A stretch of 64,000 nucleotides of DNA from positions 3,010,501-3,074,500 of the forward strand of contig NZ_CP087715.1 in assembly GCF_020991125.1 (NCBI RefSeq), read 5' to 3'. Shown here one piece after another: positions 9,006 to 17,619 of the stretch. Position numbers and translations under genes: made by a program. Under the pieces are notes generated by a model, which was not told where the DNA came from, made no database searches, and saw only the letters and a program-made list of their open reading frames with translations. The DNA is from Microbulbifer celer. Its GTDB lineage: Bacteria > Pseudomonadota > Gammaproteobacteria > Pseudomonadales > Cellvibrionaceae. How positions within the stretch are numbered: position 1 is the first letter of the stretch; every line of letters begins with the position of its first letter.

Positions 9006-9599
9006 ATGCAAACTTTCACTTCCCTGATTAAGAAAATGCTTGTTGGCAGCAGCCTGGTACTCGCCACCACGGCAGCCTTTGCGCCGGTAGCACAGGCCGG
9101 TGATTATCCCTACCCCTATCAGCAACACAGATCCATGACCGATGGCAGTGCCTGGTGGCGCCGGGATGTGGTGGGCGGAACACCGCATATCATCATCGAT
9201 ATCAGTGAGCAGCGTGCCTACTTCTACAAAGGGGGACGCCTGGCCGGTATCTCACCGGTGGCCACGGGTATCGCGGGTTACCGCACCCCTACGGGCTCTT
9301 TCCGGATCAGCGAGAAAGATATTGATCACCGCTCCAACTTGTTCGGCCACTATGTAGACCGCGCCGGCTATGTGCGCAAATCGAGCGTAGATGTACGCCG
9401 CGACAAGCGTCCGGCGGGCACGGTTTTCCGCGGCGCGTCGATGGACTTTTTTATGCGGGTAAACGGTGCGGTGGGTATGCACGCGGGCAAAGTGACCGGT
9501 CGCCCGGAATCCCATGGCTGCATCCGTCTGCCCTGGCACATGGCGAAAATCTTCTATGAGAATGCGCCAATGGGCACCAAGGTGACTGTTCGTCAGTAA
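9006..9599 (+). CDS. Secreted L,D-transpeptidase (YkuD domain)
   Basis: A protein of 197 residues. An N-terminal signal peptide (KKMLVGSSLVLATTAAFA, cleavage near AQA) sends it to the periplasm. The YkuD domain starts at HIIIDISEQRAYFYKGG and carries the catalytic signature HAGKVTGRPESHGCIRL, with the nucleophile Cys near residue 172. The family forms 3-3 cross-links in peptidoglycan or anchors proteins to it. The frame stays open upstream to 8526, but the ATG at 9006 is directly followed by the signal peptide and is clearly the start. It stands alone, framed by terminators. Similar short secreted YkuD proteins are common in gammaproteobacteria; the exact role is not known from sequence. Confidence 0.9.
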   Translation: MQTFTSLIKKMLVGSSLVLATTAAFAPVAQAGDYPYPYQQHRSMTDGSAWWRRDVVGGTPHIIIDISEQRAYFYKGGRLAGISPVATGIAGYRTPTGSFRISEKDIDHRSNLFGHYVDRAGYVRKSSVDVRRDKRPAGTVFRGASMDFFMRVNGAVGMHAGKVTGRPESHGCIRLPWHMAKIFYENAPMGTKVTVRQ

Positions 9600-9637
9600 T
9601 CAGAACGCTGACCCGAGGCACTAAAATGAGGACAAGT

Positions 9638-9669
9638 AAAAAGGGCAATCCATGGATTGCCCTTTTTTT
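9638..9669. terminator. Bidirectional Rho-independent terminator
   Basis: GGGCAATCC (9643-9651) and GGATTGCCC (9654-9662) form a perfect stem, with a run of A before and seven T after. It can end both the L,D-transpeptidase transcript and the convergent operon whose last gene stops at 9698. Confidence 0.9.
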
Positions 9670-9697
9670 CGTATTTACAGCTCTTGATTGCGGATGA

Positions 9698-10894
9698 TTA
9701 ACCGAGGCTCCCGAGCACGCCGCTGATGGTCCAGAAGTCCCAGCCCTCCGGCAGCCGATCCCGTTCATTGTCACTGGCGACAATACCCCGGCGGTGTTCC
9801 GGCCACGCCAGTACTGCGACGCCCTCGTATCCGGCAAAACGGTGAAACAGCAGTGGCGCTGCGAGTTTGCGCTCCAGCTGCTCGCAGAGCGGGTGCCAGT
9901 CGAGAGGCAACTGTCGACGCACCCGCTGCCAGTTGCGCTCGCCGGTCTCTTCTACCTTTTCGCCGTTATCCTCGACCACCTGCGCCTGCCAGTGACGATA
10001 ACGCGATTCACTGGCGGCAAGCGCACTGTTTTCCGGCAGCGTCAGTACGCCGGCGGCCTGCTGCTGAGCGCAGAGAATACAGGCATCCACAGCCAGTCCC
10101 AGAGCAACACCGCGATCCACGGGTACAAACCACTCTTTACCACTCGGTACCGGCCACTCGCAAAAGCCGCAGGTGCCCGAATCCGCTTGTACTTCAGGTG
10201 TGAGTGCATGCAGTGGCTGTGGTCGTTTGCCGGGCGTCCAGAAGCTGGCGCGATCGGTGGAGAAAAACTCATCGGCAAATTGACTGACATGCCAGTGGAA
10301 ACTGAGCGCCGAGGCAACCCTGCCCCGATCCCGCGGACCAAGGCTGCGGTAGCCGCGGTGATTGACCTTGGCAAGACAGTACTCGCAGGCGTGGGGCGGT
10401 TGTTCCAGCCCCGGTGCGGACAGTGCTTCGCGCGCAGTACCAATCCAGACCGGCTGTGCGGGATCTTCCAGGGCGCCGCAACAGCTGGCAAGGTGGATAC
10501 GATGGAAAAACTCTTTGCGCACATTCAGGTCTTCCACGCCAGCAACGTCTACGGCGAACACCATCACCGGATGCCCGCGGTAAATCCAGCCGTGGGCGGT
10601 CTGATCCAGATCACCCAGTGCCACTTCCATACCGCGCACCAGTGTCTGCTCGAGGGATTCCAGTGCCACTTGCGCTGGTTCTACTTCCTCACCACTGGTA
10701 TTGGCGGTAGCCGCCGTTTCCGGTACGGACTCATTTGACGAAGACAACGCCTGTACTTCCTGTTCATCCGCTACTGCAGCCTCCTGTCCTCCTTCCTCCT
10801 GGCCCCCCTCGGCAGATTCGGGGGTGGTGATGGACGGCCCCATACCGGAGACAGCACGGGTCAGTGCTTCCAGATGCCGCGCCCAGCGTCTCAT
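9698..10894 (-). CDS. Unrecognised cysteine-containing protein, third gene of the MotA/MotB-like operon
   Basis: A protein of 398 residues that I do not recognise. After a low-complexity acidic Gln/Glu/Ala-rich segment (about 20-75) comes a mixed domain with two CxxC-type clusters: CEYCLAKVNHRGY near residue 170 and CGFCEWPVPSGKEWF with a later CILC near 250-285. These could bind zinc, as in HNH or zinc-ribbon proteins, though no HNH histidine pattern is clear. It has no signal peptide or membrane segment, so it is probably cytosolic. The start codon overlaps the stop of the preceding MotB-like gene in ATGA, showing translational coupling. In Zorya phage-defence operons the genes after zorA and zorB code for cytosolic effectors (ZorC/ZorD or ZorE); this one matches none of them by length or motif. 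Confidence 0.75.
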   Translation of the reverse strand: MRRWARHLEALTRAVSGMGPSITTPESAEGGQEEGGQEAAVADEQEVQALSSSNESVPETAATANTSGEEVEPAQVALESLEQTLVRGMEVALGDLDQTAHGWIYRGHPVMVFAVDVAGVEDLNVRKEFFHRIHLASCCGALEDPAQPVWIGTAREALSAPGLEQPPHACEYCLAKVNHRGYRSLGPRDRGRVASALSFHWHVSQFADEFFSTDRASFWTPGKRPQPLHALTPEVQADSGTCGFCEWPVPSGKEWFVPVDRGVALGLAVDACILCAQQQAAGVLTLPENSALAASESRYRHWQAQVVEDNGEKVEETGERNWQRVRRQLPLDWHPLCEQLERKLAAPLLFHRFAGYEGVAVLAWPEHRRGIVASDNERDRLPEGWDFWTISGVLGSLG

Positions 10895-11616
10895 CAGAAG
10901 GATTCCTCGAGAATGCTGTGGATCTTGGTTTCAGAGTTGGTAATCACGCGAAAGGCCACCCGTTTGGATTGGTCAATATTCTCACTGCCATCCGCATTGT
11001 ATATGGGCCGCGATGAAGAATATCCGACTGCGGCCACATTCTTCATCATCCAGGAATTGTAGGACGTAACCGCATCCAGGGTGTACACGAACCGCAGCAC
11101 CGAGCGCGCGCGATCCTGCGACAGGCGCAGGTTGTTGAAGTACATGGCATTGGGGTCACTGGACTGCCCCCAGCCAGAACTGGTGTGGCCCTCAATCCGC
11201 ACGGCCTCAATAGAAGTTCTGAACGGGGCCAGCACATTCATGTAGCGCGGGAAAAATTCTTCAAATACCACCTGATAGCTGGCATTAAGCTCAGCCTCAC
11301 CGGTTTCAAACATGGCATCAGAGTTATTGAAGGCGATGGTCAGTGTTTCGCGATCAATGGTGGCCCCCCAGCGACCCAGATCCGGGGCAAATTCCCGCTG
11401 CAGGGTCTCGTAGATGGCCAGCTGGTTTTCCTTGTAGGACATAGCGATGGTGCGAATTTTTTCCCGCTCGATCATCACCGAGCGCATCATCGCCACCGCA
11501 ATACACAGGAAGACCATCATCAATCCGGCCATCAGGTCGGACACACTGATCCAGGAGGCGTCATCGCCTCTATCCTGGCTTACACGGCCGCCGTGATATC
11601 CAGACCGCTGCACCAT
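10894..11616 (-). CDS. MotB/OmpA-family protein (ZorB-like)
   Basis: A 240-residue protein. A single N-terminal membrane helix starts with the MotB-like signature SVSDLMAGLMMVFLCIAVAM, whose Asp would be the ion-binding residue of the motor. The rest lies in the periplasm, with a C-terminal OmpA-like peptidoglycan-binding domain containing VRIEGHTSSGWG and LRLSQDRARSVLRFV. Such proteins pair with a MotA-like partner to form an ion-driven stator, as in flagella, Tol/Exb systems and the ZorAB unit of Zorya. It overlaps both neighbours by ATGA, giving a tightly coupled three-gene operon. No flagellar genes are near, which argues against an ordinary motility role. Confidence 0.85.
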   Translation of the reverse strand: MVQRSGYHGGRVSQDRGDDASWISVSDLMAGLMMVFLCIAVAMMRSVMIEREKIRTIAMSYKENQLAIYETLQREFAPDLGRWGATIDRETLTIAFNNSDAMFETGEAELNASYQVVFEEFFPRYMNVLAPFRTSIEAVRIEGHTSSGWGQSSDPNAMYFNNLRLSQDRARSVLRFVYTLDAVTSYNSWMMKNVAAVGYSSSRPIYNADGSENIDQSKRVAFRVITNSETKIHSILEESF

Positions 11617-13004
11617 CAGGCGATTTCCTCATGGCGGCTTTCTACCTGCTGCCGGGACTGGGCACGCGCGGCCGACTCCGTCAGACGCTGCATCTGCCCA
11701 ATCAGTTGACGGTAGTCCCGGGTGAACTGACCACTGATGGTCGCCAGCGCCTGCCCCATGGCACTGATCACACCCTCGACTTCCTCTTCCATACGGCGCT
11801 CCACCAACTGGTATTGCTTGCCGATGGTATTTTCAGACTCGCCAATGCTCTTGCGGATAACATGGGTGAGTGCATCCACCATTTCCTTGTGGGTGCGGGC
11901 CTGCTGCAATGCCAGTTCCTGCATGCCGTTGCGGTGCGTGGTGACAGATTCCTGTACCAGTGACTGGATAAAGTCCGCATCCAGGCTCGACATTTTTTCG
12001 AACGCGCCGGAAACCGCCTGAATCTGCGCACCGAGCAATTCGCTCTGCTGGGCAATGCTGACCAGAGACTGCTTCATGTCGCTGGTCATCACCTGCTGCA
12101 CCACATCGATACCTTCCACAAACTGTGCGATGCGATCCCCCAGCTGAGGCATGACGTCCTGGACCTGCGTACTGATCTGGCCATAGCGCTCCAGTTGCGC
12201 ATTGAGCGCCTGCATCTGCTCTCGTACATCCTGGCCGAAGCCTTGCATTCCCTCAAAGAACTGCGGCACTTCCGCCAGCTGCTGATGTACCTGCTGCAAA
12301 TCGCGGGCGACCTGTACCATGCCGATAACCGCGGTATCACAGTGCTCGGACCAATATTCGACGCGCTCTTCGTGCGCTTTGTATTCGTTGGTCAGTGTTG
12401 CCACCATGGCATCGAACTGGCTGAAGTTCTCACCAAATCGGGCCATGTTGTCACCGAACTGGGATTCCACACGCTCGTTGAAGCGCTGTACCACCTGCTC
12501 CATTTCTCCAACCAGAGCGCGGGAAATCTGTTCAGAGAATTCCGCCAACTGATTTTCGCTCTGCTTCAACTGCCGCTCCTGTCCCGCTACCAACGTGCTC
12601 TGCAACTGCTGCAGGGACTGCTGAATATCCGACAGTTCTATCACCGGCCCGCTCACATCGCCGGGAACTGGAATAAAACGGGTCAGTGCACGCAGCAAAA
12701 TGGAAAGACCAATACCACACACACTGGTAATAAACGCGGTCTTCAGGCCGTCCAGCAGGTTTGCGATACTCTGGTCAATATCCACCAGACTGAATTCAAA
12801 CAGCCCGATGATCACCCCGGTGAAGGTACCGAGAATCCCCAGAGAGGTCAGCAGCCCCGGTGCCTGCTCCACAAATTCGCCACCGCGACGGGCGAACCGG
12901 CACACCAGCGCCAGAGTGAACAGAGACAGCATCAAATACAGAAATCCCTCGGTCACCGCATCCGGGCTGAGAGCAAGAAATACAGAGCGTAATAATTCAG
13001 ACAT
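11616..13004 (-). CDS. MotA/TolQ/ExbB-family protein with a long cytoplasmic tail (ZorA-like)
   Basis: A 462-residue protein. Three membrane helices lie within the first 110 residues (around FLYLMLSLFTLALVC, LGILGTFTGVIIGLFEF and AFITSVCGIGLSILLRAL), as in ZorA, TolQ and ExbB. The rest, about 330 residues, is Gln/Glu-rich helix with coiled-coil character, much longer than in TolQ or ExbB and typical of ZorA-type tails that project into the cytoplasm. The ATG at 13004 is preferred over a TTG at 13055 because the extra 17 residues are polar. It opens the operon and overlaps the MotB-like gene in ATGA. The pairing with an OmpA-type partner is clear; the biological role (defence or cell-envelope stator) is inferred. 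Confidence 0.85.
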   Translation of the reverse strand: MSELLRSVFLALSPDAVTEGFLYLMLSLFTLALVCRFARRGGEFVEQAPGLLTSLGILGTFTGVIIGLFEFSLVDIDQSIANLLDGLKTAFITSVCGIGLSILLRALTRFIPVPGDVSGPVIELSDIQQSLQQLQSTLVAGQERQLKQSENQLAEFSEQISRALVGEMEQVVQRFNERVESQFGDNMARFGENFSQFDAMVATLTNEYKAHEERVEYWSEHCDTAVIGMVQVARDLQQVHQQLAEVPQFFEGMQGFGQDVREQMQALNAQLERYGQISTQVQDVMPQLGDRIAQFVEGIDVVQQVMTSDMKQSLVSIAQQSELLGAQIQAVSGAFEKMSSLDADFIQSLVQESVTTHRNGMQELALQQARTHKEMVDALTHVIRKSIGESENTIGKQYQLVERRMEEEVEGVISAMGQALATISGQFTRDYRQLIGQMQRLTESAARAQSRQQVESRHEEIA

Positions 13005-13079
13005 TGTGTTTTTCTCGAAATTTTCTCGAACGTCGTGTTCAAGCAATTTACTCAAACGGAACGTTCAAACAATGAATAT

Positions 13080-14291
13080 TCAGCCTTTGAGTTGCAGTAC
13101 AAATTCCTGAATGGCTTCCCCGGATGGCAGCCGGGCGAGATGGTGGCTGTACAAGCGATAATCCGGCAGCAGCCGCATCAGGTCGGCAGTACTGCCCAGG
13201 TTGCGCGCACAACGCTTGCTGGAAATGCCGGTGACCGCCACGCGACCGTCCTCCAATACTTCAAACATCGACGGGCGCTCCGGCTGTTGTGCTGATTTGT
13301 GCACCAGAAAATGCAGGATTGCGCCGGCATTCATCCGCTCCGCGAACAGTTCCCCCAGAGCCTGCACCTGTTCCCGGGTGCAGTAGTTCAGCAGGTCCCA
13401 GAGAAGCACGCCGTCCAGGCGGGTGCCCTTGTCAAAACTGAACATGGACTCACTGAGGCCAGCCGCCTCGCCCTGGGTCTTCTTTCGCCAGGTGAGCGAA
13501 GCGTGCAGGTCTTCCACGTAGAGTGAACCGACTTTCTTTTTCAGCGCATCGATATTGCGGCCGTTTTTACGCCCGCAATCAAGAACGGTACTGGCAGCCG
13601 GTAACGCGCCCAGTGTTTTTCCGATACCGGAGAGTTCGATACGTTCGTCATCGCGCACGGTATTGAAGTAGGCACTGACATCCGAAGCTCCGCCGCTGCG
13701 CACCTGATTGCGCGAAGTGACGCTGTCGTACTCGAGGAAGTGCTCGGTCACGTTCTGATCCATCCCCTCGCGCTTCATCAATGAATTGAACAAAGTGAAT
13801 CGATCCATACACTTGAGTAGCGTTACCGTGGAGTGGCCCTTGGACGGAACTTCCGGATATTCCGGATCGTCCACATACTCGAAGCAGAAATCCTCCAGCA
13901 GGCGGAAGCGTCGCGGCTTGCGCGGCTGATCGCGACCGGTGTAGCGCATGGTATGCAGAATCGTGCCCTGCTTGAGGTGGGGTTTTAGCAGTTGGATCAA
14001 GTGCTCAATCACTTCCAGGTCGAGGAAATTGAGCAGATCCCAACACAGAATCACATCAAATTTCAGACCCGCGGGCTTTGGCAGCAGGTGCTCCTCTAGC
14101 GCCGCCAGTGGGTCACTGCAGGACTGGTTGTCCGTGAGGTATTCCACCAGATCTTCAATATGACACTGGCAATTGAGGCGGAGAAAAGCCTGGGTGGTAC
14201 CGGATGAGAGCGGTCCAAGGTCGAGGATTCGGTCCCCGCTTTTGACCATCTCGGTCGTTAACGCAGCGAGGCCAAAAGAACGGTGTTGCAT
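13080..14291 (-). CDS. Tandem duplicated methyltransferase-like protein
   Basis: This 403-residue protein is made of two related halves. The first has RILDLGPLSSG, FDVILCWDLLNFLDLEVIEH and GTILHTMRYTG, then FRLLEDFCFEY. The second has TVLDCGRKNG, LDGVLLWDLLNYCTREQVQA and GAILHFLVHKS, then FEVLEDGRVAV. Each resembles a Rossmann-fold class I methyltransferase, but the SAM-binding GxGxG loop is degenerate in both copies (GPLSSG and CGRKNG), so activity is doubtful. There is no signal peptide. It lies 75 bp upstream of the MotA-like start on the same strand and downstream of the bactofilin gene, so it may share a transcript with either. No specific substrate can be named. Confidence 0.75.
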   Translation of the reverse strand: MQHRSFGLAALTTEMVKSGDRILDLGPLSSGTTQAFLRLNCQCHIEDLVEYLTDNQSCSDPLAALEEHLLPKPAGLKFDVILCWDLLNFLDLEVIEHLIQLLKPHLKQGTILHTMRYTGRDQPRKPRRFRLLEDFCFEYVDDPEYPEVPSKGHSTVTLLKCMDRFTLFNSLMKREGMDQNVTEHFLEYDSVTSRNQVRSGGASDVSAYFNTVRDDERIELSGIGKTLGALPAASTVLDCGRKNGRNIDALKKKVGSLYVEDLHASLTWRKKTQGEAAGLSESMFSFDKGTRLDGVLLWDLLNYCTREQVQALGELFAERMNAGAILHFLVHKSAQQPERPSMFEVLEDGRVAVTGISSKRCARNLGSTADLMRLLPDYRLYSHHLARLPSGEAIQEFVLQLKG

Positions 14292-14379
14292 CGGTTATCG
14301 CAAAGGTTCGAGGGCGTGAGCCAGGAATAGAAGTGCAGCGCCGTCGGAGGTAACGGCGCCGCGGTCGAGCCATCAGCGA

Positions 14380-15012
14380 TCAGCTGTCTGCCGGCTCGGC
14401 TTCCTTGGCTTGATCTTTGGCCTGGTCCTTGGCACTCTCATTAACAGGTGTTTTCGGGGCGAAAGATTTTTTCGCCGCGGCAGGCTTCGCCGGCGCTTCG
14501 TCCTTGGGTGGCAGGCTGGGGTGTACCAGTTTTTCTTTAAATTCGCTGTGGCGCGCTTTCATTTCATCATCGGTATCCACCATATCCATGGAGCCGCGGA
14601 ACTTACCGCCATCGTCCAGCTGGATACGCGGGGCAATCAGGTTGCCCTTAACCACGGCGGTATTGCGGATCTCAATCAACTCGTCCGCCAGGGCATCGCC
14701 GGTCAGGGAACCGTTGATGACAATGTTCTGCGCGTGGATATTCGCATTGATCTCACCTTCGCGACCAATGGACAGGTCGTGACCTTCCATAATCACGGTA
14801 CCTTCAACGGTACCTTCGATATGCAAGTCTTCGTTGCCAATCAATTCACCGCGGAACTTGATATTTTTACCAATGGTGGAGCGATCCTTGGCTATCGTGG
14901 ATTCGAGCTTGTCTGCGAACGGGCGCTCGCTCGCACCATTTTCGTTCATACCGGAAAGAAAAGAGTTGGAATCCAGATTTGCATCCGGCTTGGGATCGAG
15001 CGGGTTCGCCAT
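14380..15012 (-). CDS. Bactofilin (DUF583) cytoskeletal protein
   Basis: A 210-residue protein. The central region (about 45-145) is a right-handed beta-helix of bactofilin type, with repeating segments such as IEGTVEGTVIMEGHDLSIG, GEINANIHAQNIVING and NTAVVKGNLIAPRIQLDDG. The N-terminus is disordered and polar; the C-terminus is a long Lys/Ala/Pro-rich tail. Bactofilins polymerise without nucleotide and scaffold cell-wall enzymes or chromosome-segregation proteins at the membrane. AGGTGG lies eight bases before the ATG. The 324-bp non-coding stretch upstream should hold its promoter. It leads the set of minus-strand genes that continues into the MotA/MotB-like operon. Confidence 0.9.
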   Translation of the reverse strand: MANPLDPKPDANLDSNSFLSGMNENGASERPFADKLESTIAKDRSTIGKNIKFRGELIGNEDLHIEGTVEGTVIMEGHDLSIGREGEINANIHAQNIVINGSLTGDALADELIEIRNTAVVKGNLIAPRIQLDDGGKFRGSMDMVDTDDEMKARHSEFKEKLVHPSLPPKDEAPAKPAAAKKSFAPKTPVNESAKDQAKDQAKEAEPADS

Positions 15013-15336
15013 AGTGCCACCTAAGTTAGTTTTAACCGTAGAAGAGTGTTTATGTTTTTAGGTAAGCGGCGTTTGTAGCGCTTTTTTCCACTGGTTCCCA
15101 TAGCTGGTGAGACAAAAATCAAGCGCAGGCCCAACTTTGTGAAAAGCCTCACACAAAATTAGGCGCCACACGCAAGTTCATAGGGAACTGTTTTCAACGG
15201 CCGGATAAAATCCGCACACATTCCGGAAAAACAGGATGTATCCAGAGAATGATTAAAAACCAGTTAAAACCGCGAAAAAATACACAATTACTCACAATCC
15301 AACCATTTGCCCCAAATAAAGCGTTGCGATCAGTGA
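15013..15336. other. Intergenic region upstream of bactofilin
   Basis: This 324-bp AT-richer region separates the end of the NHL-type gene from the bactofilin start. It must carry the bactofilin promoter. I see no gene, strong terminator or repeat in it. Confidence 0.5.
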
Positions 15337-17469
15337 TCATCGGAAATGTCGGGGCACGCCGATCAGAGGCGTTTTTACCGGTGTCGCCGCACCGGGCACA
15401 ATGACGAAACTATTGCTGCCCGGATTGGTGTCGTACACAAACGGACCGATCTTCTTCCAGTTGTTCAACAGCCAGAGATTGCCGGATGGGTCGATGCCAC
15501 CACCAGTGATCCGCTCCAGGGCATCGCTGGTGTAGCCGGTATCCGGTGATATCGCGTCGCCCACGGACATCCCCTGAGGACATTCACCGCTACCACAAAA
15601 GCGCGAGACACCGGTATCCGGCCACACAGTATCCTCTTGGGCATCTTCAAACGGAGTGTGCCCGAAATTGAATACCCAAATGGTATCGCTGCCATCCACC
15701 GCGTTCCCCCACGGAATGCTCAGCCCTCCCTGGCCGAACACTTGAACCGGCGCACTGCCATCCGCGGGAATAAAGACCATCGATGGGTTGCCGCCCCCCT
15801 GCGTGTCGAGTGGATCGACACAGGGCACATTTACCGCATCGGAATTGGACACCCACATATTGCCTTTGCTGTCGCTGGAGATACCCATGGGCCAGGATAG
15901 CTCCACCCCGGCAATATCCACTTCCTCTACACGGCCGCGACGATCAATACGGTAGAGGCGTTCGGATTTATTGCCGGTGATCCAAGCCCTTCCCCGCCGG
16001 TCTATGGCAATGGCAAACGGCTTCAGCGAGGGAGATTCGGTGGGCTGCAGATCCGGATTGGATCCCGGTAGCGGGAAGTTTTTGGCCAGCAATGGGTTGC
16101 CACCAGGGATCATGGTAACGGTATCGTTGCCGCAATTGGCCACCCAAATATTACCGCGGCGATCGGAAACCGTCCCCTGCGGCCACCAGATATTGCCGCG
16201 GGTAAAGCCCTGTTCGCGGGAGATCGGGCGACCGCTCTTGTGGAACAGGGAAACGCTGTTGTGCGTAGCCGGGATTTTGTTGTCCGGGTCCGGCGGCACG
16301 GTACCGTCAGCACAGGCCGGGGATTCAAAACCGAAGTTACCTACCCAGATACGGCCTCTGGGATCCAGAGTGATCCCGAACCCTGCACCACTCAACCCCC
16401 CGCCATAATAGGGCGACCCGGGATATGTCTCACCCCACGGCTGAAACCGCAGCAACCGCTGGCTCGCACAAGCGTTTTCATTAGTGGCTTTGGGAACATA
16501 GTTGTTCAGGATCCACGCGCTGCCTTCAGCGTCAAATGCGATATTGCCGGGTCCATTGATCAGGTTGAATTGGTCCTGTGCGGAATAGTTGCCACCGGTA
16601 AATTTAATGAACAACAGCCAGTTTGTGGGACGCTGGGGCAAAGCAGGCTGATAGACCGGAGCCGCGAGCGACAACAGAAACAACGGGTCTGCGCTGTCCT
16701 GCGGGTAGTAGGGATAAGAGGGATAGCGAGCAGCATTCGCTATCGCCTGCAATACATTGTCTACCGGTGCCTCACCAACCTGAGTGGTTGCCGCAAACAG
16801 CTGCTCACAGTGCTGTTGTGTCGCAACACACGCCGCAACCACATTGCTCAGCGCATTGAAGGTTGGCAATGTACTGGTCTCATTGCCATTCGGTTTTTGC
16901 AGTAAAACCGGAGATACCAGCCCGGTTGAGGGAACGGCCATGTTTGCGGCCATTTTTACCGCGTTTTGCATACCGACATGATTGCCGCGTAGTTTCTTTC
17001 CGTGAATAAACTGCGCAAAGGCAGTCGCCATGGCAACCGTGGTTCGTTCGTTGACGACCAGTTTTGACGGCACATCGTTGCCGGCGACGACGGTGGCGAG
17101 GGTCACCTCACCTTTCTCAGCCACCACCAACAATACGGGCGGCATTGTTTCCAGCAGCCCTGGCGGCAACCGGAAATGCAGACTGAAGCTGCCATCTTCT
17201 TCGCTCACAGCGGTTGCCAACTTGCGCTGGAATCCGCCCGCAATGGTGAAATTGGCGTAGAGGGAAATACGGTAACCCACCAGTGGGAACTGGTGGCTCT
17301 TTACTGTTCCTTTAATGGTATCGGCAGCGGGAGAGACCGGCAGCCATCCGGTGTGGAACGACTGCCAATCGCGGGCAGCGTAACTACCGGTTGAGGAAAA
17401 AGTGAGAAGCAGGCCAATCAGAATGGCGTAAAAGCAGACAATAGAACCGCGACGACAACTGATATCCAT
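15337..17469 (-). CDS. Secreted NHL/SMP-30-like beta-propeller protein
   Basis: A 710-residue protein. An N-terminal signal peptide (VCFYAILIGLLLTFSSTGSY) exports it. Residues of about 40-130 form a beta-sandwich-like region. From about residue 285 to the end, repeated units of the form D-x-x-G-x-x-W-V/I-x-N occur (for instance IAFDAEGSAWILNNY, LDPRGRIWVGNFG, IDRRGRAWITGN, DSKGNMWVSNSD, IDPSGNLWLLNNW), typical of NHL or virginiamycin-B-lyase-like propellers. These are often annotated as streptogramin lyases, but most are of unknown function, and no lyase activity should be assumed. It is a single gene on the minus strand, downstream of the AGCS symporter gene but separated by 150 bp. Confidence 0.75.
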   Translation of the reverse strand: MDISCRRGSIVCFYAILIGLLLTFSSTGSYAARDWQSFHTGWLPVSPAADTIKGTVKSHQFPLVGYRISLYANFTIAGGFQRKLATAVSEEDGSFSLHFRLPPGLLETMPPVLLVVAEKGEVTLATVVAGNDVPSKLVVNERTTVAMATAFAQFIHGKKLRGNHVGMQNAVKMAANMAVPSTGLVSPVLLQKPNGNETSTLPTFNALSNVVAACVATQQHCEQLFAATTQVGEAPVDNVLQAIANAARYPSYPYYPQDSADPLFLLSLAAPVYQPALPQRPTNWLLFIKFTGGNYSAQDQFNLINGPGNIAFDAEGSAWILNNYVPKATNENACASQRLLRFQPWGETYPGSPYYGGGLSGAGFGITLDPRGRIWVGNFGFESPACADGTVPPDPDNKIPATHNSVSLFHKSGRPISREQGFTRGNIWWPQGTVSDRRGNIWVANCGNDTVTMIPGGNPLLAKNFPLPGSNPDLQPTESPSLKPFAIAIDRRGRAWITGNKSERLYRIDRRGRVEEVDIAGVELSWPMGISSDSKGNMWVSNSDAVNVPCVDPLDTQGGGNPSMVFIPADGSAPVQVFGQGGLSIPWGNAVDGSDTIWVFNFGHTPFEDAQEDTVWPDTGVSRFCGSGECPQGMSVGDAISPDTGYTSDALERITGGGIDPSGNLWLLNNWKKIGPFVYDTNPGSNSFVIVPGAATPVKTPLIGVPRHFR

Positions 17470-17619
17470 GGTCGAGCATCCATACTACGCGGCACCGACC
17501 ACGACCGGCACCTTACTTCCTGGACATACCCTTCTCGGATATGGACATAGGGCCCACGGGTTGTGGGCCGCTCAAAAAGTATGGCACAGGGATTTTCCAG
17601 CATACGGGCCTGCAAATAA

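Noticed and set aside
11616..13004. Flagellar MotA
   Set aside because: Only three membrane helices, a very long coiled-coil tail and no flagellar genes nearby.
15337..17469. Streptogramin lyase (antibiotic resistance)
   Set aside because: The repeats only show an NHL-type propeller; length, N-terminal domain and context do not support virginiamycin inactivation.
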